Positions 31,118-37,954 of a DNA stretch of 37,954 bases are shown here, piece by piece. The position numbers and the translations under genes are program-made. The notes beneath the pieces were generated by a model, which did not search any database, was not told the origin of the DNA, and was given only the letters and a program-made list of their open reading frames with translations. The stretch comes from Microbacterium sp. (GTDB taxonomy: Bacteria > Actinomycetota > Actinomycetes > Actinomycetales > Microbacteriaceae): positions 1 through 37,954 of the forward strand of contig JAPSKH010000020.1 of assembly GCA_031177765.1 (NCBI GenBank), read 5' to 3'. Position 1 is the stretch's first letter; every line of letters starts with the position of its first letter.

Positions 31118-32392
31118 GTGAGCACGCAGAGGGTTTTCGTCGCGCGCCTGTCCGGCTGCGCCGTCTTCGACCCTGCGGGCGACCGCCTCGGCAAGGTCCG
31201 CGACGTGGTCGTCATCTATCGCAAGAACGACCCGCCGCGCGTGGTCGGACTGGTCGTCGAGATCCCGGGGCGGCGTCACGTCTTCGTCTCCATCGGGCGT
31301 GTCACCTCGATCGCCACCGGGCAGGTCATCACCACCGGGCTCATCAACGTCCGTCGGTTCCAGCAGCGCGGTGGCGAGGTGCGCGTGATGGCCGAGCTGC
31401 TCGGCCGCAAGGTGTATCTCAACGACGGATCCGGCGAGGCCGTCATCGAGGACGTGGCGATCGAGCGCGATCGCCTCGGCGGCTGGGACGTCGGCCAGCT
31501 CTTCCTCCGCCGGCCGCGCACCAGCGCCTCCCCCTTCGCCAAGGGCGCCACGACCTTCGCGTCGTGGTCGGAGGTGCGCGAGCAGCAGAATCCCGGCGAA
31601 GCGCAGTCGGCCGAGCAGCTCGTGGCGACCTACTCCGACCTCAAGCCCGCCGACCTGGCCAACACGCTCCTGGACCTCCCCGAGGAGCGCCTCATCGAGG
31701 TGGCCGAGGAACTGCCCGACGATCGGCTCGCCGACGCGCTCGAGGAGATGCCCGAGGACGAGCAGGTGCACATCCTCGAGGCGCTGGGCGACGAGCGCGC
31801 CGCGGACATCCTCGACGCGATGGAGCCCGACGACGCGGCCGACCTGCTGGGCCAGCTCTCGGAGGAGCGCTCCGAGGAGCTGCTCGATCTCATGGAGCCC
31901 GAGGAGGCCGAAGACGTCCGCGCGCTGCTGAAGTACGGCCCCGACACGGCCGGCGGACTCATGACGAGCGAGCCCATCGTCCTGTCGGCCGACGCCACGG
32001 TGGCCGAGGCTCTCGCGCTGATCCGGCGCCATGAGCTCCACCCCGCGCTCGCGGCGGCCGTCTTCATCACCCTGCCGCCCTACGAGACGCCGACGGGCCG
32101 CTTCCTGGGGACCGTGCACTTCCAGCGCATGCTGCGATATCCGCCGCACGAGCGCGTCGGCGCGATCATCGACGACACCCTCGAACCCGTGCCGGCGAGC
32201 GCGTCGGCGGCCGAGGTCGCCAGGCTCCTTGCCAGCTACAACCTCGTGTCGGTGCCGGTGATCGATCAGGCGCGGCGCCTCGTCGGCGCGGTCAGCATCG
32301 ACGACGTGCTGGACCACCTGCTTCCCGACGACTGGCGTTCGCAGGAGGAGCACTCCGCGTCAACGCACGCGTCGACCGGGGCGGGCCGATGA
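31118..32392 (+). CDS. Soluble MgtE N-terminal/CBS-domain protein with PRC-barrel-like start
   Basis: A 424-residue protein that resembles the cytosolic Mg2+-sensing part of the MgtE transporter but has no membrane helices and so no channel. Residues about 1-130 contain two PRC-barrel-like halves (LGKVRDVVVIY and AVIEDVAIERD). Residues about 165-275 form the acidic MgtE_N helical superhelix (LLDLPEERLIEVAEELPDD and similar repeats). Residues about 280-395 form a CBS pair with MTSEPIVLSADATVAEAL and VPVIDQARRLVGAVSIDDVLDHL. A regulatory Mg2+ or nucleotide sensor is plausible but unproven. The stop overlaps the DUF1003 start by 4 bases. From memory the order matches Rv1232c-Rv1231c in M. tuberculosis. 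Confidence 0.88.
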   Translation: MSTQRVFVARLSGCAVFDPAGDRLGKVRDVVVIYRKNDPPRVVGLVVEIPGRRHVFVSIGRVTSIATGQVITTGLINVRRFQQRGGEVRVMAELLGRKVYLNDGSGEAVIEDVAIERDRLGGWDVGQLFLRRPRTSASPFAKGATTFASWSEVREQQNPGEAQSAEQLVATYSDLKPADLANTLLDLPEERLIEVAEELPDDRLADALEEMPEDEQVHILEALGDERAADILDAMEPDDAADLLGQLSEERSEELLDLMEPEEAEDVRALLKYGPDTAGGLMTSEPIVLSADATVAEALALIRRHELHPALAAAVFITLPPYETPTGRFLGTVHFQRMLRYPPHERVGAIIDDTLEPVPASASAAEVARLLASYNLVSVPVIDQARRLVGAVSIDDVLDHLLPDDWRSQEEHSASTHASTGAGR

Positions 32393-32925
32393 TGGCGCGG
32401 CGCAACAAGGGGCCCGCTCTGGACGCCCCCCGCGGCCGCGGCGGCATGCTGCAGCGCACGCCGCAGCCCTCACGCGACCGCTTCGGCCGGTTCTCGGAGG
32501 CGTTCGCACGCGCCATGGGCACCTCGGGCTTCCTGCTGGGGATGACGGTGTTCGTCGTCGTCTGGCTGGCGTGGAACACTCTCGCCCCGCGGGAGTTGCA
32601 GTTCGACCCGCGCGAGTTCAACTACACCCTGCTGACCCTGATCCTGTCCCTGCAGGCTTCCTATGCCGCACCTCTCATCCTGTTGGCGCAGAACCGGCAG
32701 GACGACCGCGACCGGGTGCAGATCGAGCAGGATCGCCAGCGCGCCGAGCGCAACCTCGCCGACACCGAGTACCTCGCCCGCGAGGTCGTCGCGCTGCGCA
32801 TGGCGGTGAACGACTTCTCGGATCAGGTCCTCACCCGCGATGTCCTGCGCGCCGAGCTCCGCGTCCTTCTGGACAAGCTGGAGCACGCTGATCAGGACGA
32901 GGACGAGGAGGGCGCCGCCCGATGA
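32389..32925 (+). CDS. DUF1003 family membrane protein
   Basis: A 178-residue protein with a basic N-terminal stretch and two membrane helices (about 46-66 and 79-100). A long charged helical segment, probably a coiled coil, follows (about 101-170). The hallmark of DUF1003 is the block NYTLLTLILSLQASYAAP (78-95) followed by AQNRQDDRD. The function is unknown. The ATG at 32389 overlaps the previous stop (ATGA); a second ATG follows immediately (32392). Its own stop overlaps the mrp start, so MgtE-N/CBS, DUF1003 and Mrp form one translationally coupled operon. Confidence 0.9.
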   Translation: MMARRNKGPALDAPRGRGGMLQRTPQPSRDRFGRFSEAFARAMGTSGFLLGMTVFVVVWLAWNTLAPRELQFDPREFNYTLLTLILSLQASYAAPLILLAQNRQDDRDRVQIEQDRQRAERNLADTEYLAREVVALRMAVNDFSDQVLTRDVLRAELRVLLDKLEHADQDEDEEGAAR

Positions 32926-34073
32926 CCGTCGCGACCGCGGACGATGTCCGCCGCGCGGTCGGGGCCGTCCCCGACCCCGAGCTCCGCCGCCCCATCGGCG
33001 AGCTCGACATGGTGCGCGAGGTCACCGTGACCGACGGCGTCGCCCACGTCGCCATCGCGCTCACGATCGTGGGCTGCCCCGCTGCGGACCGGATCAGCAC
33101 GGACGTCCGCTCCGCCGCGGCATCCGTTCCGGGGGTCGTCGAGGTCTCCCTCGAGGTGGGCGTCATGACGCCGCAGCAGCGCGCGCAGCTCACCGAGCGG
33201 CTCCGGGGCGGGCGCAGCCGCGAGATGCCGTTCGGTCCGGACGCGCTCACGCGCGTGATCGCGGTGACCAGCGGCAAGGGCGGCGTCGGAAAGTCGACGA
33301 TCACGGCCAATCTGGCCGTGGCGCTGGCCCACTCCGGCCTGTCCGTCGGCTTGATCGACGCGGACGTGCACGGGTTCTCGATCCCGGGCCAGCTCGGACT
33401 CGTCGCCGCGGACGGGAGCGTCCCGCAGCCCACCCGGATCGACGACGTGATGCTCCCCCCGGTCGCCCATGGCGTCAAGGTCATCTCGATCGGCATGTTC
33501 CTGCGCCGCGGCGCCGGCGACGGGCCGCTGGGGGCCGTCGCCTGGCGCGGGCCGATGCTGCACCGCACCGTGCAGCAGTTCCTCACCGACGTGTACTTCG
33601 GCGATCTGGATGTGCTGCTGCTGGACATGCCGCCGGGCACCGGCGATGTGGCCATCTCGGTCGGGCAGCTCCTCCCGCACGCGGACGTCCTGGTGGTGAC
33701 CACCCCGCAGACGGCGGCATCCGATGTCGCGGTGCGCAGCGGCCTGGTCGCCCGGCAGACGGGTCAGCGTGTGGTCGGGGTCGTGGAGAACATGGCGGCG
33801 ATGACGCTTCCCGACGGCACCGTGGTCGATGTCTTCGGCAGCGGCGGGGGCGCGGCTGTGGCGGCGGCGCTGTCGCGACCGGATGACCGGGTGCCCGTGC
33901 TGGCGTCGGTTCCGCTCAGTCCGTCGCTGCGGCAGGATGCGGATGCCGGCATCCCGGCCGTGCTGGCGCATCCGGGGGATCCGGCGTCCCGCGCCATCGC
34001 CCAGGTCGCCGAAAGCCTGGCCGGGACTCCTCGGGGCCTCGCCGGGAAGTCGCTCCCGTTCCGCCCCGCCTGA
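32922..34073 (+). CDS. mrp: Mrp/ApbC-type P-loop iron-sulfur carrier ATPase
   Basis: A 383-residue protein of the Mrp/NBP35 family, which binds and transfers Fe-S clusters in an ATP-dependent way. Residues 1-95 form a MIP18/DUF59 domain with C52 in VGCPAADR. The deviant Walker A SGKGGVGKS is at 117-125, followed by the switch aspartates in LIDADVHG and LLDMPPGTGD. The C-terminal CxxC that bridges a cluster in many Mrp proteins is absent; the equivalent stretch is ENMAAMTLPDGTVVDVFGSG. I recall the same replacement in actinobacterial relatives. The ATGA overlap at 32922 couples it to the DUF1003 gene. It converges on tatB with only 6 bases between stops. Confidence 0.93.
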   Translation: MTVATADDVRRAVGAVPDPELRRPIGELDMVREVTVTDGVAHVAIALTIVGCPAADRISTDVRSAAASVPGVVEVSLEVGVMTPQQRAQLTERLRGGRSREMPFGPDALTRVIAVTSGKGGVGKSTITANLAVALAHSGLSVGLIDADVHGFSIPGQLGLVAADGSVPQPTRIDDVMLPPVAHGVKVISIGMFLRRGAGDGPLGAVAWRGPMLHRTVQQFLTDVYFGDLDVLLLDMPPGTGDVAISVGQLLPHADVLVVTTPQTAASDVAVRSGLVARQTGQRVVGVVENMAAMTLPDGTVVDVFGSGGGAAVAAALSRPDDRVPVLASVPLSPSLRQDADAGIPAVLAHPGDPASRAIAQVAESLAGTPRGLAGKSLPFRPA

Positions 34074-34079
34074 GGACGA

Positions 34080-34472
34080 TCAGGTCGCTTCGGAGTCGAA
34101 CGGCGGAGGCTCCGCCTCGGGACCGCGGAACGGAGACCGGACCGGCGGAGCGGGAGGCGCACCGGTCGCCGCCATCGCTCCGGCGACCCCCGCGGCACGG
34201 ACCGTCGGCACGGGCGCATCGTCCAGCAGCGCTTCGCGGATGATGCGCCGGGGATCGTACTGGCGGGGGTCCAGCGTGCGCCAGTCGACGTCGTCGAAGT
34301 CCTCGCCCATCTCGTCGCGCACGCGGGTCTTGGCCGTGGACACCCAGTCGCGCGCGCGGCGCGTGAAGACGGCGAGGGACTCCGCGTACCGCGGCAGGCG
34401 CTCCGGACCGACGATGAGCGCCGCGATGAGACCGATGAGCAGCAGCTTCTCGATCGTCAGGCCGAAGAACAT
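34080..34472 (-). CDS. tatB: Sec-independent protein translocase subunit TatB
   Basis: A 130-residue twin-arginine translocation component. A single N-terminal membrane helix (about 5-21) carries the characteristic Glu at position 8. The GPERLP hinge is at 22-27, followed by an amphipathic helix (about 28-58). The rest is Pro/Ala-rich and probably disordered. The longer amphipathic and C-terminal part separates TatB from TatA. The ATG at 34472 has TAACCT exactly 6 bases upstream. No other tat genes are in the window. From memory tatB lies close to mrp in other actinobacteria as well. Confidence 0.9.
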   Translation of the reverse strand: MFFGLTIEKLLLIGLIAALIVGPERLPRYAESLAVFTRRARDWVSTAKTRVRDEMGEDFDDVDWRTLDPRQYDPRRIIREALLDDAPVPTVRAAGVAGAMAATGAPPAPPVRSPFRGPEAEPPPFDSEAT

Positions 34473-34478
34473 GACATC

Positions 34479-34484
34479 AGGTTA
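34479..34484 (-). promoter_or_regulatory. -10 element, leaderless promoter of tatB
   Basis: TAACCT on the minus strand, 6 bases before the ATG at 34472. A divergent TAGGCT (34522-34527) for the O-methyltransferase gene lies 38 bases away. Confidence 0.6.
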
Positions 34485-34521
34485 CCCGCCGCGCCTCAGC
34501 GGGATGCGCCGCCCGCCCGCG

Positions 34522-34527
34522 TAGGCT
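34522..34527 (+). promoter_or_regulatory. -10 element of the O-methyltransferase gene
   Basis: TAGGCT, 17 bases before the ATG at 34545, with GGAGGG (34534-34539) in between as the ribosome site. This gene therefore appears to have a short leader, unlike its leaderless neighbour. Confidence 0.5.
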
Positions 34528-34544
34528 GACGGCGGAGGGTTTCG

Positions 34545-35180
34545 ATGGGAGAGCAGAGCGCGAACCAGCGTTTCGTCGATGAGGCGACGGTGGAACCGGA
34601 GCACATCGCGAAGGCGCGCGCGCACGCCCTCGAGCTGGGCGCAGCCCCCATCAGTCCCGCCGTGGGCGCGCAGTGCGCCTTGATCGCCGCGGCATCCCAG
34701 GCACTGAACATCGTCGAGATCGGCACGGGCGCCGGCGTCTCGGGGCTCTGGCTGCATCACGGCTCGCCGCGTGCGACCCTGACGACGATCGACAAAGAGC
34801 CCGAGCACCTCGGTGCGGCACGGCAGGCGTTCTCGGACGCGCGGATCCCGCCTGCCCGCGCGCGCTTCATCACGGGCCGGGCGGCGGACGTGCTGCCCCG
34901 CATGAACGAGGCGTCCTACGACATCGTGCTCGTGGATGCCGATCCCGAAGGCGTGATCGAGTACGTCGAGCACGGTCTCCGGCTCGTGCGGGCCGGCGGC
35001 ACCGTGCTGGTGCCCCGCGTCCTCGCCGGCGGTGCGGTCGCCGACCCTGTCCGCCGTGACCCCGTCACGACCGCCTACCGGTCCCTCATCCAGGAGACGC
35101 AGTCGTCGCCGGCCGTCATCGGGGCCCTCTCGATCACCGGGGAAGGTCTGCTTCAGCTGACCACCGTCGCCCGCGACTGA
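34545..35180 (+). CDS. Class I SAM-dependent O-methyltransferase (COMT/Rv1220c-like)
   Basis: A 211-residue methyltransferase of the methyltransf_3 type. The SAM-binding motif I VEIGTGAGVSG is at 57-67, the ribose-binding acidic residue is D83 in TIDKEPEH, and the active-site strand VLVDADPEG is near 128-136. The family includes catechol-type O-methyltransferases and the uncharacterised M. tuberculosis Rv1220c; the substrate here is unknown. The ATG at 34545 is supported by GGAGGG 5-10 bases upstream. A terminator hairpin follows 37 bases after the stop and is shared with the convergent DUF3117 gene. Confidence 0.9.
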   Translation: MGEQSANQRFVDEATVEPEHIAKARAHALELGAAPISPAVGAQCALIAAASQALNIVEIGTGAGVSGLWLHHGSPRATLTTIDKEPEHLGAARQAFSDARIPPARARFITGRAADVLPRMNEASYDIVLVDADPEGVIEYVEHGLRLVRAGGTVLVPRVLAGGAVADPVRRDPVTTAYRSLIQETQSSPAVIGALSITGEGLLQLTTVARD

Positions 35181-35217
35181 GCGGGCATCGACGAGCAGGG
35201 CCCTCGCGCGAACGGAA

Positions 35218-35241
35218 ACGGCCGGTCCGAAGACCGGCCGT
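35218..35241. terminator. Bidirectional terminator between O-methyltransferase and DUF3117
   Basis: A perfect 10-bp GC-rich stem (35218-35227 with 35232-35241) is closed by a CGAA tetraloop. It can be extended by outer CTCGCG/CGCGAG pairing. It lies between two convergent genes. Confidence 0.7.
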
Positions 35242-35258
35242 CCGCGAGACGATGCGAC

Positions 35259-35432
35259 TCACGCGGCGTTGACCACGCCGCCCAACACGTCGTAGAGCTC
35301 CTTGGCCTCAGCGTCGTTCACCGAGACGACGAGGCGGCCCCCACCTTCGAGCGGCACGCGCACGATGATGAGGCGACCCTCCTTCACGGCCTCCATCGGC
35401 CCGTCTCCGGTTCTCGGCTTCATGGCTGCCAT
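35259..35432 (-). CDS. DUF3117 family small protein
   Basis: A 57-residue protein of the actinobacterial DUF3117 family (Rv1211 type), too short for many gene finders. It begins MAAMKPRTGDGPMEAVKEGR and continues with LIIVRVPLEGGGRLVVSVND to a C-terminal AKELYDVLGGVVNAA. The function is unknown; family members are highly conserved and abundant across actinobacteria. The ATG at 35432 has AGGGAG about 7-12 bases upstream. A TAAACT -10 candidate lies at 35467-35472 on the same strand. It converges on the O-methyltransferase gene. Conservation of reading and ribosome site make it a firm call despite its size. Confidence 0.93.
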   Translation of the reverse strand: MAAMKPRTGDGPMEAVKEGRLIIVRVPLEGGGRLVVSVNDAEAKELYDVLGGVVNAA

Positions 35433-35466
35433 TGCGGCTCCCTTTCATCGATGGTCTGCACAGATG

Positions 35467-35472
35467 AGTTTA
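35467..35472 (-). promoter_or_regulatory. -10 element of the DUF3117 gene
   Basis: TAAACT on the minus strand, giving a leader of about 28 bases that contains the AGGGAG ribosome site. The rest of 35433-35525 shows nothing else I can identify. Confidence 0.45.
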
Positions 35473-35525
35473 TCGTGAGAGCGTTTCCTCGCGACATTCC
35501 TGCCGGAAAGCGCCCCCTCGAGCCG

Positions 35526-36746
35526 TCACGGAACCTGCCACGGGGTGCTTCCGAGTGCATACATGTTGTAGATCCACCACCACTGCCCCGCCAGGCTCAG
35601 CACGAGGATGCTCCCCCGCCAGACCCTCGACCGCGGGACGGCGATCGCGCCCCACAGCGGCGACAGCGGAATCAGCAGCCGGAAGATGCTCGACTGCGGG
35701 AAGAACACCAGCAGCAGGTACACGAGGTAACTGGCAGCCCACAGGCGCAGCTCGACGCCGAGGGCGCGCACCTGCGGCAGGAGGATCAGCGCCGCCGCCG
35801 CACCCAGCACGAGGGCCGCCAGGGCTATGGGGCCCAGGAACGCCGGGAGATGCCACATGGTGCCGAACCAGAATGCGGCCGCGCTGAGGAACCCCTCGAG
35901 CGGGAAGAACTCCGCGTCGCCGGGGATCCAGTTGCGGCGCCACGCGAGCTCGGTCGCGAGATAGGCGCCCGGCTCCCCCGTCACCAGTCCCGCGATCACC
36001 TGCCAGGCGAAGCCGCAGGCCACCGCGAGGCTCCCGAGTGCGACGATGTGGGCGATCTCGGCCGCGCCCAGCGGCTCCTTCGCGCGCCGCGTCCACCGCC
36101 AGATGCCGACGAGGCCCAGCATCAGCGCGAAGGCGAGAACTCCCGGCCGGGTGAACGCCATCAGCGGGATGAGCAGATAGAGCCACCGGTAGCGACGTGC
36201 GAGCACGCACCACAGCGCGCAGAAGAGCCACAGCAGGTTCAGCGATTCGGCGTACCCGACCTGGAACAGCGCGGCCAGGGGCGCCGAGGCGAAGAAGACC
36301 ACCGACCAGGTGGCGGCGGAGTCGTCCAGCTTGATGCGGAGCAGGTGGTACAGCACGAGGGATGCCGCGTACCCCGCGAGCAGCGAGACCAGGAAGGCCC
36401 CGACCGCCCAGCTGCCGAACGGCGCGCCCACCGCCTTGGCGAGGTAGGCGAACACCGGCATGAACGCCCACTGGTTCTCGGCGACGCGGCCGTCGTCGGT
36501 CCGGGGCAGATCGCTCGGGTATCCCGCCTCCGCCACGTACCAGTACCACTGACCGTCCCACGCGACGATCGTGTCCGACAGTGACGCGTCGGGCCCCATC
36601 CGCGAGCCGAACCCCGACAGCTCCGCCGCAAGCAGCAGGAAGGCCGTCGTGACGACGCGCGCCGCGGCATAGATGAACGCGATGCGCAGTGCCACGGCGC
36701 CCCAGCCGGAGCGCGCGGACGCAGTGGTCAGCGACTCGACAGCCAC
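35526..36746 (-). CDS. PIG-V-like mannosyltransferase family membrane protein (GT-C fold)
   Basis: A 406-residue polytopic membrane protein with about ten to eleven hydrophobic segments. The short loop after the first helix carries WDGQWY (63-68) in VAWDGQWYWYVAEAGYP. This is the signature of the PIG-V/GPI mannosyltransferase-2-like GT-C family, in which the acidic residue is thought to be catalytic. In actinobacteria such proteins probably use polyprenyl-phosphate-mannose to glycosylate lipids or proteins outside the membrane; the acceptor is unknown. The GTG at 36746 lies inside the end of dapE, giving a 19-base overlap, so the two are probably co-transcribed. No terminator is visible after its stop. 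Confidence 0.87.
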   Translation of the reverse strand: MAVESLTTASARSGWGAVALRIAFIYAAARVVTTAFLLLAAELSGFGSRMGPDASLSDTIVAWDGQWYWYVAEAGYPSDLPRTDDGRVAENQWAFMPVFAYLAKAVGAPFGSWAVGAFLVSLLAGYAASLVLYHLLRIKLDDSAATWSVVFFASAPLAALFQVGYAESLNLLWLFCALWCVLARRYRWLYLLIPLMAFTRPGVLAFALMLGLVGIWRWTRRAKEPLGAAEIAHIVALGSLAVACGFAWQVIAGLVTGEPGAYLATELAWRRNWIPGDAEFFPLEGFLSAAAFWFGTMWHLPAFLGPIALAALVLGAAAALILLPQVRALGVELRLWAASYLVYLLLVFFPQSSIFRLLIPLSPLWGAIAVPRSRVWRGSILVLSLAGQWWWIYNMYALGSTPWQVP

Positions 36747-37804
36747 GCCCGCAGGCCCCGCTCGACCGCCTCGATCTGGGAGAGGGCCACGCGCTCCTCG
36801 TCGTGGTGGGCGAGGTGCGGGTCGCCGGGGCCGTAGTTCACCGCCGGCACGCCGAGCGCGCTGAAGCGCGCCACGTCGGTCCAGCCGTATTTCGGCCGGG
36901 GCTGGGCGTCCACGGCGGCCAGGAACTCCTGCGCGAGGGGCGCGTCGAGGCCAGGACGTGCCCCGGCGGCGGCATCGACGACCTCGACGTCGAAGCCCGC
37001 GAACACGTCCCGGACGTGACGCTCCGCTTCCGCGACCGTGCGGCTCGGGGCGAACCGGTAGTTCACCTCGACCTCGCAGAGGTCGGGGATGACATTGCCC
37101 GCGATGCCGCCGCGGACCCGCACCGCGTTGAGACCCTCGCGGTACAGCAGCCCTTCGACGGCGATCTCACGCGGGCGGTACTCCGCGAGACGGGACAGCA
37201 CGGGCGCGGCCTTGTGGATGGCGTTCTCGCCGATCCACGCCCGGGCGCTGTGCGCGCGGACACCGTCGGTACGCACGATGGCGCGGAGGTTGCCGTTGCA
37301 GCCGCCCTCGACCTCTCCGTTGGACGGCTCGCCGAGGATGGCGAAGTCCCCCGCGAACAGATCAGGGCGCGTGCGGGCCAGTCGTGTCAGGCCGTTGAGG
37401 TCGGCGTCGACCTCTTCATGGTCGTACCACATCCAGGTGATGTCGACACGAGGCTCGGACAGCTCGGCCGCGAGCTTGAGCTGCACGGCGACGCCGGCCT
37501 TCATGTCGACGGTGCCACGACCCCACAGGAAGGCCTCGCCGTCGATGGCGATGTCGCGCGTGGGGACGTTGCCGTTGATCGGCACCGTGTCGATGTGGCC
37601 GGCGATCACCACGCGCTGCGGCCGACCCAGTTGCGTGCGCGCGACGATCGTGTCGCCATCGCGGTACACCTCGAGGTGCGGCATCCGCGTGACCGCGTCG
37701 TGGATCGCATCCGCGAGAGGCGTCTCCTCGCTCGAGACGCTCGGGATGTCGCAGATCGTGCGCGTGAGGTCGACGGCGGAGAGGGACAGATCGAGCGCGG
37801 GCAT
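36728..37804 (-). CDS. dapE: Succinyl-diaminopimelate desuccinylase
   Basis: A 358-residue M20-family metallohydrolase that releases LL-diaminopimelate from its N-succinyl form, serving lysine and peptidoglycan synthesis. Visible ligands and catalytic residues are H70 and D72 in GHIDTVP, D100 in GTVDMKAG, and E130/E131 in YDHEEVDAD. ILGEPSNGEVEGGCNG supplies the next metal-binding Glu. A central dimerisation domain (about 175-285) begins at RAHSARAWIGENAIHK. The actinobacterial DapE form is the best fit; other M20 deacylases are less likely. The ATG at 37804 has TAGACT exactly 6 bases upstream. It is followed by the mannosyltransferase gene with a 19-base overlap. Confidence 0.92.
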   Translation of the reverse strand: MPALDLSLSAVDLTRTICDIPSVSSEETPLADAIHDAVTRMPHLEVYRDGDTIVARTQLGRPQRVVIAGHIDTVPINGNVPTRDIAIDGEAFLWGRGTVDMKAGVAVQLKLAAELSEPRVDITWMWYDHEEVDADLNGLTRLARTRPDLFAGDFAILGEPSNGEVEGGCNGNLRAIVRTDGVRAHSARAWIGENAIHKAAPVLSRLAEYRPREIAVEGLLYREGLNAVRVRGGIAGNVIPDLCEVEVNYRFAPSRTVAEAERHVRDVFAGFDVEVVDAAAGARPGLDAPLAQEFLAAVDAQPRPKYGWTDVARFSALGVPAVNYGPGDPHLAHHDEERVALSQIEAVERGLRAWLSSR

Positions 37805-37810
37805 CCCAGA

Positions 37811-37816
37811 AGTCTA
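37811..37816 (-). promoter_or_regulatory. -10 element, leaderless promoter of dapE
   Basis: TAGACT on the minus strand, 6 bases before the ATG at 37804. It lies just downstream of the rRNA terminator, so dapE transcription is independent of the rRNA operon. Confidence 0.6.
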
Positions 37817-37854
37817 CCGAGGCGTGCGCGTGGTGCCCTGTGGGGTTGTTAACG

Positions 37855-37887
37855 CGAAATGGCCACCCCGGTGGGGTGGCCATTTCG
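37855..37887 (-). terminator. rRNA operon terminator
   Basis: A perfect 15-bp stem (37855-37869 with 37873-37887) and a GGT loop, located 8 bases after the 5S rRNA 3' end on the minus strand. There is no long T-run after it. Confidence 0.85.
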
Positions 37888-37895
37888 TGAAAGGG

Positions 37896-37954
37896 AGTCC
37901 GGCGGTGTCCTACTCTCCCACAGGGTCGCCCCTGCAGTACCATCGGCGCTGAGA
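37896..37954 (-). rRNA. rrf: 5S ribosomal RNA, 3' half (partial)
   Basis: Read on the minus strand, the segment begins with AGCGCCGATGGTACTGCAGG, continues with GTGGGAGAGTAGGACACCGC and ends CCGGAC. This is the conserved 3' half of bacterial 5S rRNA (loop D/E region and closing helix). About 59 of some 117 bases are present and the 5' part lies beyond the window edge. A strong hairpin follows. The window therefore ends at the 3' end of an rRNA operon whose 16S and 23S genes should lie to the right. Confidence 0.93.

Noticed and set aside
34069..34084. Small hairpin CCTGA-TCAGG containing the stops of mrp and tatB
   Set aside because: Only five base pairs with a six-base loop. It arises from the two facing stop codons and is too weak to be a terminator.
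1..37954. Mobile element, prophage, CRISPR or defence island
   Set aside because: No transposase, integrase, direct-repeat array or tRNA-flanked insertion was seen, and base composition looks uniform by eye throughout. The helicase-nuclease pair is the housekeeping AdnAB type rather than a defence system.

Overview
The window is very GC-rich, densely coded and uses many GTG starts and 4-base start/stop overlaps. The gene content points to an actinobacterium, most likely family Microbacteriaceae (Microbacterium-like): a C50 carotenoid operon, DUF3107, DUF3117, an AdnAB-type helicase-nuclease pair and an UPF0182 membrane protein. The taxon is inferred from gene content and order; no phylogeny was run. 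Almost everything looks like vertically inherited chromosome. I see no insertion sequence, prophage, CRISPR array, tRNA or integration site. The longest stretch without a gene is 22621-22854 (234 bases).

Layout. (1) 1-4045, plus strand: the end of a probable crtE, then crtB-crtI-crtYe-crtYf-crtEb, every junction a 4-base ATGA/GTGA overlap. This pathway makes phytoene, then lycopene, then a cyclic C50 carotenoid such as decaprenoxanthin. It ends in a perfect 18-bp hairpin shared with the convergent UPF0182 gene. (2) 4099-10752: an UPF0182 membrane protein, a membrane-anchored PDZ/Lon-type serine protease, and divergently a DUF2342 'zinc metalloprotease' and a TOMM-cyclodehydratase-like protein. 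(3) 10556-21178: genome maintenance, with uvrD2-like helicase, NADH pyrophosphatase nudC, an APH-fold protein with a degenerate catalytic loop, and adnB/adnA. From memory this follows the gene order around Rv3193c-Rv3202c of Mycobacterium tuberculosis. (4) 21337-25335: DUF3107, a small membrane protein, a ferritin-like protein, a DEAD-box RNA helicase and a PHP phosphoesterase. (5) 25409-30437: a membrane-anchored endonuclease/exonuclease/phosphatase-fold protein, aminopeptidase P, a gamma-glutamyltransferase-like protein and an alpha/beta hydrolase. (6) 30434-35432: a YflT-like stress protein, then divergently a soluble MgtE-N/CBS protein, DUF1003 protein and Mrp, followed by tatB, an O-methyltransferase and DUF3117. 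From memory this resembles the Rv1211-Rv1232c neighbourhood. (7) 35526-37954: a PIG-V-like mannosyltransferase, dapE, and the 3' half of a 5S rRNA with its terminator.

Regulation. The clearest sequence-level pattern is a -10-like hexamer (mostly TANNNT) placed exactly 6, sometimes 7, bases before an ATG/GTG. It occurs at twelve genes on both strands and strongly suggests leaderless transcription. It also fixes several start codons. Other genes have conventional leaders with Shine-Dalgarno sites (DUF3107, DUF3117, the PDZ protease, the O-methyltransferase).

Novelty. No spectacular new system is evident. The best candidate for undescribed biology is the conserved but functionally obscure set around 4099-10752: a TOMM-cyclodehydratase-like zinc protein with no YcaO partner in view, a HEXXH-less 'metalloprotease', a PDZ-Lon protease and UPF0182. 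Secondary candidates are the soluble MgtE-N/CBS-DUF1003-Mrp operon and the APH-fold protein that has lost its catalytic residues.
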